A DNA stretch of 26,852 nucleotides. Origin: DAOSCP01 sp035379625. Its GTDB lineage: Bacteria > Bacteroidota > Ignavibacteria > Ignavibacteriales > DAOSCP01. Positions 21,912-26,852 of the stretch are shown here, in pieces. The number at the start of each line of letters is the position of its first letter. Positions within the stretch are counted from its first letter, which is position 1. The notes under the pieces are model-generated. The model made no database searches, had not been told where the DNA came from, and was given only the letters and a program-made list of their open reading frames with translations. The position numbers and the translations under genes are program-made. The stretch lies in assembly GCA_035379625.1 (NCBI GenBank), contig DAOSVM010000032.1, positions 1-26,852 of the forward strand. Direction: 5' to 3'.

Positions 21912-23048
21912 TTATAATGGCTTAACCCCAATGCCAGGTAAATTATTTAATGTAACTTTGCCGTTGATAACTTTCATACCTGAAAATTTATCATTTTTGA
22001 TTAATAATGCACCATCTAAATCAGCCCAATCGCACATTGGCGCTAATTGAGAAGCAGCTGATATTGCACAGCTTGTTTCTGTCATACATCCAATCATAAC
22101 TTTCAAATCTAATGCTTTTGCGGTAAAGAGCATTTTTAAAGCTTCTCTAAGCCCAGTACTTTTCATTAATTTTATATTTATTCCACTATATACTTTATAA
22201 CATTTCTTTAAATCTTCTAATCTTTGAAATGCTTCGTCAGCAATTGTTGGTAAAGGACTATTTTCTGTTAACCAAGCAATATCATCTATTTTATCACGAT
22301 GCATTGGTTGCTCAACAAATACACATCCTTTTTCTTTCAACCAATGGATAAAGTCTAATGCTTGATTTTTATCTTTCCATCCTTCATTAACATCTACACA
22401 AATAGGAACATCAGTAACTTTTCTTATTGAATTTACCATTAATCTATCGCTAGCTTCATCTTTACCAATTTTAATCTTTAAAATTTTAAATTCTGAAGCC
22501 TCTTTTGTTTTTTGTATTATTTCTTCTTCTGTAGGTGCTATACCAATAGTAAAGGAAGTATTAGGTGTTGTATTGCTATCAAATCCCCAAATTTGCCAAA
22601 GTGGTTTGTTTAATAATTTCCCTACTAAATCATGTAAAGCTATATCAACAGAAGCTTTTGCTGCTTTATTGCCTGGTTCAATTTTATCAATATCATTTAA
22701 TATTTTTTCTAGCTCAAAAGGACTTTCATATTTACTTAAATCAACTTTTTTTAAAAAATTCATAACACTTTCTTGAGTTTCTCCTAGATAAGGTGGCATA
22801 GATGCTTCACCAAAACCAATAATTCCATCATATTCTATTTGTGTTAAAACAACTGGAGTATGAGTCCTGGAATTTTTAGCAATCGTAAAAACATGTTTCA
22901 ACTGTAAATCATAAGGAGCAAATTTTAGCACCATTTTTTTATTTTTATGTGGTTTGTTACTCATTGAAAAAAGTAATTTATCTGGCATTAAAGTTACAGC
23001 AGCACCTAAAAGAGCTGTGTTCTTTAAAAAATCTCTTCTAGAAAGCAT
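21912..23048 (-). CDS. Tat-exported L-Ala-D/L-Glu (dipeptide) epimerase
   Basis: This 378-residue member of the enolase superfamily (muconate-lactonizing group) has KIKIG (191-195) with the catalytic Lys pair, metal ligands D219 (DVNEGW), E246 (VEQP) and D271 (ADEAF), and the opposite-face K293 (NIKLMKS). The DLDGALLI text at ~343-350 is typical of dipeptide epimerases. It begins with a twin-arginine signal, MLSRRDFLKNTALLGAAVTL, predicting folded export. Known relatives (YcjG, YkfB) epimerise L-Ala-D-Glu from murein in the cytosol, so the signal is notable. It sits 20 bases downstream of the NlpC/P60 gene and 20 upstream of nagB, each with a near-identical ribosome site (GGGGGATTT before ATG in two of them). 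Confidence 0.88.
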   Translation of the reverse strand: MLSRRDFLKNTALLGAAVTLMPDKLLFSMSNKPHKNKKMVLKFAPYDLQLKHVFTIAKNSRTHTPVVLTQIEYDGIIGFGEASMPPYLGETQESVMNFLKKVDLSKYESPFELEKILNDIDKIEPGNKAAKASVDIALHDLVGKLLNKPLWQIWGFDSNTTPNTSFTIGIAPTEEEIIQKTKEASEFKILKIKIGKDEASDRLMVNSIRKVTDVPICVDVNEGWKDKNQALDFIHWLKEKGCVFVEQPMHRDKIDDIAWLTENSPLPTIADEAFQRLEDLKKCYKVYSGINIKLMKSTGLREALKMLFTAKALDLKVMIGCMTETSCAISAASQLAPMCDWADLDGALLIKNDKFSGMKVINGKVTLNNLPGIGVKPL

Positions 23049-23068
23049 AAATCCCCCAAATCTTGTTT

Positions 23069-24271
23069 TTATTTTTTAAAGTAATACTGAAATAAATAAT
23101 TATTTGTTATTGGTTCAATTCCTTCAGAGCCAACATTCCCAATGTATCTTTTAGCCTTTATAAAAATTTTTACCAATCTTTGTAAGAAAATTTTATCTCT
23201 GCTATCGAAACTGTTTATTTTTACTTTTCCAGAGCTATGAATATATTTCCCATTGCCAATATACATACCAACATGGGTTACAATATTTGACGGCTTTCTT
23301 CCCCAAAATAACAAGTCACCTGGTTCTAATTTATTAAAATCTTCTGAAATATCAGTAATGTCGTTAATTTCAGCTCCATATAATGCTTGTTGTGAAGCAT
23401 CTCTTTGTAATATTACACCATTTATAAAAAAAGTTGTTTTTACAAACCCACTACAATCTAAACCTTTTGAAGAGGTTCCACCCCATAAATATGGTTGCCC
23501 AAGAAATCTTTTTCCTGTTTTTATCAAATTTTCAGCAGTTATTTTACTTTCTTTTACCCATTCTTCAAGTCTTTTTGTCTCATTTTTTTTGATAAAAGCT
23601 TCTCTTCCATCCGGGAATAAAACTTTGACAAAGTTATTTTGTTCACCAATAATTGATAATATATTTCCAACAACTAAATCTGATACATAATAACTATTTA
23701 TTTTAGGTTTTTCATAACAATGACCATATTCAGGTAAGAATATAATTTTAGGTAATGAACACCATTTATAAAATTCTGTACTATCCATCAAGGTTATAGA
23801 TTCATCCTCTATCCAACATAAATAATTGTCTGGTAATTTTACAAAATACCAATCGCCATTTACAGATTTCTTTAAAACTTTTGCTGGGGTACCGAGTAAA
23901 GCTTGCGTAACCATTTCAGAAGCATGAGATGGCTTAGCTCTTCCATTTGCTACAGATAGTGTAACGACTCCAAAAAACTTATTATTCAAATCTACATTTG
24001 GTAATTTTTCAATTTGTAATTCATAATTTGTAATTTTATATTGTTTCAAAGAATCAACTAATAGCACAGTAACAATTTCTAATTCTTTTTCAATTTCTAA
24101 ATTAATCTTTATTGTATCAGTTGAACTATTTATAGTATAATTAAAAACACTTACTCTTGAATCTGAAGCATATTTGCTTTTTAAATTATTTAATATCTGT
24201 TTTATTACAACATCCTGATTAGCAAAAAGATATACTGATAATGCTAAGATAATAAAAAAAGTTTTTTTCAT
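23069..24271 (-). CDS. Exported NlpC/P60 endopeptidase with SH3-like domains (YkfC-like)
   Basis: I start at ATG 24271 (400 residues), with GGAG at 24278-24281 on the minus strand. This exposes a clean signal peptide, MKKTFFIILALSVYLFA; a start 9 codons earlier would spoil it. After ~90 unassigned residues come two bacterial SH3-like domains (about 100-155, SVANGRAKPSHASEMVTQAL..., and about 190-235). Then follows the NlpC/P60 domain: FLGQPYLWGGTSSKGLDCSGF with Cys273, EPGDLLFWG, THVGMYIG with His333, and YIHSSG with His345. This layout matches YkfC, which cuts the gamma-D-Glu-meso-DAP bond in muropeptides bearing a free L-Ala. The downstream epimerase would process the L-Ala-D-Glu product. 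Confidence 0.9.
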   Translation of the reverse strand: MKKTFFIILALSVYLFANQDVVIKQILNNLKSKYASDSRVSVFNYTINSSTDTIKINLEIEKELEIVTVLLVDSLKQYKITNYELQIEKLPNVDLNNKFFGVVTLSVANGRAKPSHASEMVTQALLGTPAKVLKKSVNGDWYFVKLPDNYLCWIEDESITLMDSTEFYKWCSLPKIIFLPEYGHCYEKPKINSYYVSDLVVGNILSIIGEQNNFVKVLFPDGREAFIKKNETKRLEEWVKESKITAENLIKTGKRFLGQPYLWGGTSSKGLDCSGFVKTTFFINGVILQRDASQQALYGAEINDITDISEDFNKLEPGDLLFWGRKPSNIVTHVGMYIGNGKYIHSSGKVKINSFDSRDKIFLQRLVKIFIKAKRYIGNVGSEGIEPITNNYLFQYYFKK

Positions 24272-24372
24272 TGATTTCTCCAGAAAAATTAATAACATTT
24301 ATGAAAATAATAAAAAAATAGATTATATTTATAATGAAATTAAAAATTAACAAAAAATTAAAGAGGTTGTAT

Positions 24373-25338
24373 ATGGAAATTAACAAAAAACTTTACAATG
24401 CTTCGAAAATTGCTTTAGTTGAATGTATGGCATTAAAAGAAAATGAAAAAGTTCTAATCATATCCGATAAAAATACTAGAAATATTGCATATCACTTATT
24501 TGAAGTATCCCAAAAATATTCAAAAGAAACACCTATTCTTATTGAAATACCAGTTACAAAAGTAAATGGCGAAGAACCTCCCCAAATTGTTGCTGATATT
24601 ATGAAAAAATTTGACGTTGTATTATGCCCTACTTCAAAATCTCTTACACATACAAAAGCAAGAATTGAAGCTTCAAATTTAGGAGTAAGAATTGCAACAT
24701 TACCTGGTATAAATGAAGATATTATGATAAGATGTATGAGTGCTAATTATAATAATATAGCTGAGGAAACAATTAGAATATGTGATATATTAGAGAAACA
24801 TAGAATTGTGAGAATTACATCAAAATTAGGTACTGATTTAAAATTTTCTATAGAAGGACGTAAAGCGTATGCCAGCAAAGGTTTATTCCATCAAAAAGGA
24901 GAAAGTGGTAATTTACCTACTGGAGAAGCATATTTAGCCCCTGTCGAAGGTACAGCTAATGGTGTTGCTGTTTTTGATGGCTCTTTTGCATCTATTGGTA
25001 TTCTAGAAGAACCTCTTAAGTTATTTATTAAAGATGGTTATGTTGAAAAAATTTCTGGTGGTAAACAAGCAAAACAATTAGATAATTTATTAAAACCTTT
25101 TGGAAAACCAGCTTATAATATTGCTGAATTTGGTATTGGGACTAATGATAAAGCTAAATTGATAGGAAAAATTTTAGAGGACGAAAAAGTAAAAGGTACT
25201 ATTCATATTGCACTTGGAAACAACAAATCTATGGGCGGAAGTATAGATGTTGGAATTCATTTAGATGGTATTATTACAAAACCTAATGTTTATTTGGATG
25301 ATAAATTGTTTATGAAAAAAGGTAAAATATTATTTTAA
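24373..25338 (+). CDS. M29-family-like aminopeptidase (aminopeptidase T-like)
   Basis: I start at ATG 24373 (321 residues), with AAGAGG at 24361-24366. An in-frame ATG 13 codons earlier sits in a TATAAT-like stretch with no ribosome site. Visible family parts: GESGNLPTGEAYLAPVEGTANG, AEFGIGTNDKAKLIGKILEDEKVKGTIHIALGNN and GGSIDVGIHLDGII. These contain the Glu/His/Asp metal residues of the thermophilic aminopeptidase T group. The N-terminal ~150 residues are the Rossmann-like domain. No signal peptide, so cytosolic. It diverges from the muropeptide cluster, and a role in finishing peptide breakdown is plausible. Confidence 0.85.
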   Translation: MEINKKLYNASKIALVECMALKENEKVLIISDKNTRNIAYHLFEVSQKYSKETPILIEIPVTKVNGEEPPQIVADIMKKFDVVLCPTSKSLTHTKARIEASNLGVRIATLPGINEDIMIRCMSANYNNIAEETIRICDILEKHRIVRITSKLGTDLKFSIEGRKAYASKGLFHQKGESGNLPTGEAYLAPVEGTANGVAVFDGSFASIGILEEPLKLFIKDGYVEKISGGKQAKQLDNLLKPFGKPAYNIAEFGIGTNDKAKLIGKILEDEKVKGTIHIALGNNKSMGGSIDVGIHLDGIITKPNVYLDDKLFMKKGKILF

Positions 25339-26459
25339 TTTTCTATTTTTTTTATAGCTTCCAGAAGGAAATTAACTTCTGGATTACTTTTATCATATTT
25401 TGTGATAAAAATAAGTAATTTTTCAGCTGCATTATAATCTTTGTCATGAATTAATATTTTTGCAATTAAAATTAAAGCATCAAAATATAAAGGATGTAAA
25501 CTAACTAAATTTCTTAAAATTAAAATAGCTTCATCATATTTGTTATCATTAAATAGAGACAAAGCTTTTTGGTATTCAATATAAGGGGATGCGAAAGGAA
25601 TTTCATAATCCCCTTTTTTTATAACACAAGATTCATAAACTTGTTCATTTGCAAGTCCCCAAAATTCATTATTGTTTGTTTTTCTTTCACTATCAATTTG
25701 CGGATTAAATTTTCTATTATTGTTTGTTAAGCGATCATCTTTAAGTTTATAATGCTCCAAATGATACATTTTTTTGTTATAATTTAGTAAGAAATCTGGT
25801 GTAAAAAATCTTTTTACTCTTTTGTAAAATTCGATATCAAAATAACCCCAATAAATCATATGTTCATCAAAGCCTCTTAGTTGAAAAAAAATTTCCTTCT
25901 TAGCAAAATAACCAATTGCCGTTCCTCTAAAAGTTTTTCCATCTGGATTAAATAAAGGAGAATGTTTTATCTCTATACTATACAATAAGTTATTTAATTC
26001 GTCTAAGGAATTGTTTTCATAAAAATCGATAGGAATATCTCTTCTTTCACAAAATAAAACTTTATCATATTTGTTGTCAATGAGTTGCATAAGAAATATA
26101 TACGTATCATATGGTAAAAATCCATCAGAATCTGAAAATAGTATATATTCTCCTTTACATCTTCTTAAACCAACGTTTACTGCATGTGGCATTGAATATG
26201 GAGAATCTTTTTCATATTTTTTGGTGATTTCAGGTGGAGTATAAATAAATCTTATATTTTCCGCAATTTCTATCGGATAATTTAATAGATTAGAAAGAAG
26301 ATTATTGCTACCCCAATCGCTTATTACAATTTCAACATCATTTAAAGTATTACTTATTAATATATTACTAATATGTTGATTTAATGCTAGTTGTAGCCTT
26401 TGTATAAAGTTTCCACAATAATTATCATTACGACCTTGTAATAGAATAGAAAGTTTCAT
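25335..26459 (-). CDS. Family 2 glycosyltransferase with C-terminal TPR-like repeats
   Basis: This 374-residue protein has a GT-A domain at 1-~230: KLSILLQGRND, VEIVISDWGS (42-51), and the metal site FSDSDG (108-113). Then comes a galactosyltransferase-type (Glyco_transf_7C) segment, FRGTAIGYFAKKEIFFQLRGFDEHMIYWGYFDIEFYKR, where the acidic residues contact the acceptor. Residues ~300-374 form about two TPR-like helix pairs (YQKALSLFNDNKYDEAILILRNLVSLHPLYFDALILIAKILIHDKDYNAAEKLL). It has no signal or membrane segment. It probably builds surface polysaccharide. The donor sugar is unknown. Its stop overlaps the M29 gene's stop by 4 bases. Confidence 0.88.
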   Translation of the reverse strand: MKLSILLQGRNDNYCGNFIQRLQLALNQHISNILISNTLNDVEIVISDWGSNNLLSNLLNYPIEIAENIRFIYTPPEITKKYEKDSPYSMPHAVNVGLRRCKGEYILFSDSDGFLPYDTYIFLMQLIDNKYDKVLFCERRDIPIDFYENNSLDELNNLLYSIEIKHSPLFNPDGKTFRGTAIGYFAKKEIFFQLRGFDEHMIYWGYFDIEFYKRVKRFFTPDFLLNYNKKMYHLEHYKLKDDRLTNNNRKFNPQIDSERKTNNNEFWGLANEQVYESCVIKKGDYEIPFASPYIEYQKALSLFNDNKYDEAILILRNLVSLHPLYFDALILIAKILIHDKDYNAAEKLLIFITKYDKSNPEVNFLLEAIKKIEN

Positions 26460-26521
26460 AATTTTTTTTTTATTTTTTTTAAATTATATTTATTATCCAA
26501 ATTAAAAAAAAATATAAAATT

Positions 26522-26852
26522 ATGAAAGATTTTTATTTAATCGATTATTTAAGCTATATTGAACAAGATAACAAGAATGATGCTGAGCAAATTGCAAACA
26601 ATATTCATAATATATTATTATGCAATAATATAGATATACTTACATTAGAATCTACTCAAATAAATATTATCACAAAAAACTATGATTTACAAAACAAAAT
26701 AAATTTAAATAAAAATTTAGAATTTTTTAATTATGAAAATTTTACAGATATTTTAGCACATATCAAAGAAAATTTAAAATTATCTTTAATCATGAGTAAT
26801 GTAGTTGGGATATCAAAAGAAGATATAGAAAAATATTTAATGTTAATGCAAT
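26522..26852 (+). CDS. 5' part of an unidentified gene
   Basis: An open frame from ATG 26522 runs 110 codons off the right edge without a stop (MKDFYLIDYLSYIEQDNKND...). It is Asn/Ile/Lys-rich, consistent with the AT bias. The end, SLIMSNVVGISKEDIEKYLMLMQ, has the rhythm of the DUF2064-type nucleotidyl/glycosyltransferase motif (IGSD-PGLT-EDI), which would suit a neighbour of a GT2 gene, but the usual SD acidic pair is absent. The 62 bases before the start are nearly pure A/T and show no ribosome site. Identity is left open. Confidence 0.6.
   Translation, partial: MKDFYLIDYLSYIEQDNKNDAEQIANNIHNILLCNNIDILTLESTQINIITKNYDLQNKINLNKNLEFFNYENFTDILAHIKENLKLSLIMSNVVGISKEDIEKYLMLMQ

Noticed and set aside
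24330..24336. Upstream in-frame ATG (24334) for the M29 gene
   Set aside because: It sits within a TATAAT-like stretch, has no ribosome site and adds 13 lysine-rich residues. ATG 24373 has AAGAGG at the right distance and gives the family N-terminus.
25360..25383. 8-bp inverted repeat TCCAGAAG/CTTCTGGA as a terminator between the M29 and GT2 genes
   Set aside because: It lies inside the GT2 coding end and no T run follows on either strand.

Overview
This is a strongly AT-rich chromosomal window (about 70% A+T by eye) that is densely packed with genes. Stop and start codons often overlap, and I see no phage, IS element, CRISPR array or rRNA. A PorZ-like protein with a type IX secretion C-terminal sorting domain, a tRNA gene without an encoded CCA end and the general gene set point to the Bacteroidota/Chlorobi/Ignavibacteria group. 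Ignavibacteria-like is my best guess, inferred from gene content only.

Layout. 1-165: 3' end of a thioredoxin-fold (DsbD-like) gene with a strong terminator. 302-1999: a large Rossmann-fold protein of unknown role, followed by a GC-rich palindromic element near 2044-2088. 2256-2929: a PspC protein and a small membrane protein. 2908-3444 (minus): a CYTH protein. 3520-8908: PHP phosphoesterase, ribH, a PorZ-like T9SS protein and an ABC-F ATPase, all closely spaced. 8901-9842 (minus): a soluble histidine kinase.

9843-16699 is the core of the window: a complete, compact histidine operon, hisG-hisD-hisCB-hisH-hisA-hisF-hisIE. It is preceded by what reads as a textbook translation-coupled attenuator. 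The parts are a sigma70-like promoter, an 18-residue leader peptide with five His codons (MTIITLHIHHHHYAYYSR), a pause hairpin, an antiterminator and an intrinsic terminator just before hisG. HisC and the IGP dehydratase domain of HisB are fused in one protein. No dedicated histidinol-phosphate phosphatase gene lies in the operon. HisG is the long form with a C-terminal regulatory domain, so control at both transcription and enzyme level is likely.

16696-17922 (minus): a CNNM/CBS transporter-like protein. 18013-19917: membrane protein, a 95-aa unknown, aroQ and a HAD phosphatase in an overlapping cluster. 20005-20538: a MerR regulator directly abutting tRNA-Pro(GGG). 20539-20997 (minus): a small AlaX-like tRNA-editing-domain protein.

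21070-24271 (minus) looks like a wall-peptide recycling operon: an exported NlpC/P60 endopeptidase with SH3 domains (YkfC-like), a Tat-exported L-Ala-D/L-Glu epimerase (YkfB-like) and nagB. An M29-type aminopeptidase is divergent from it. The window ends with a GT2 glycosyltransferase carrying TPR-like repeats (minus) and the 5' part of an unidentified gene.
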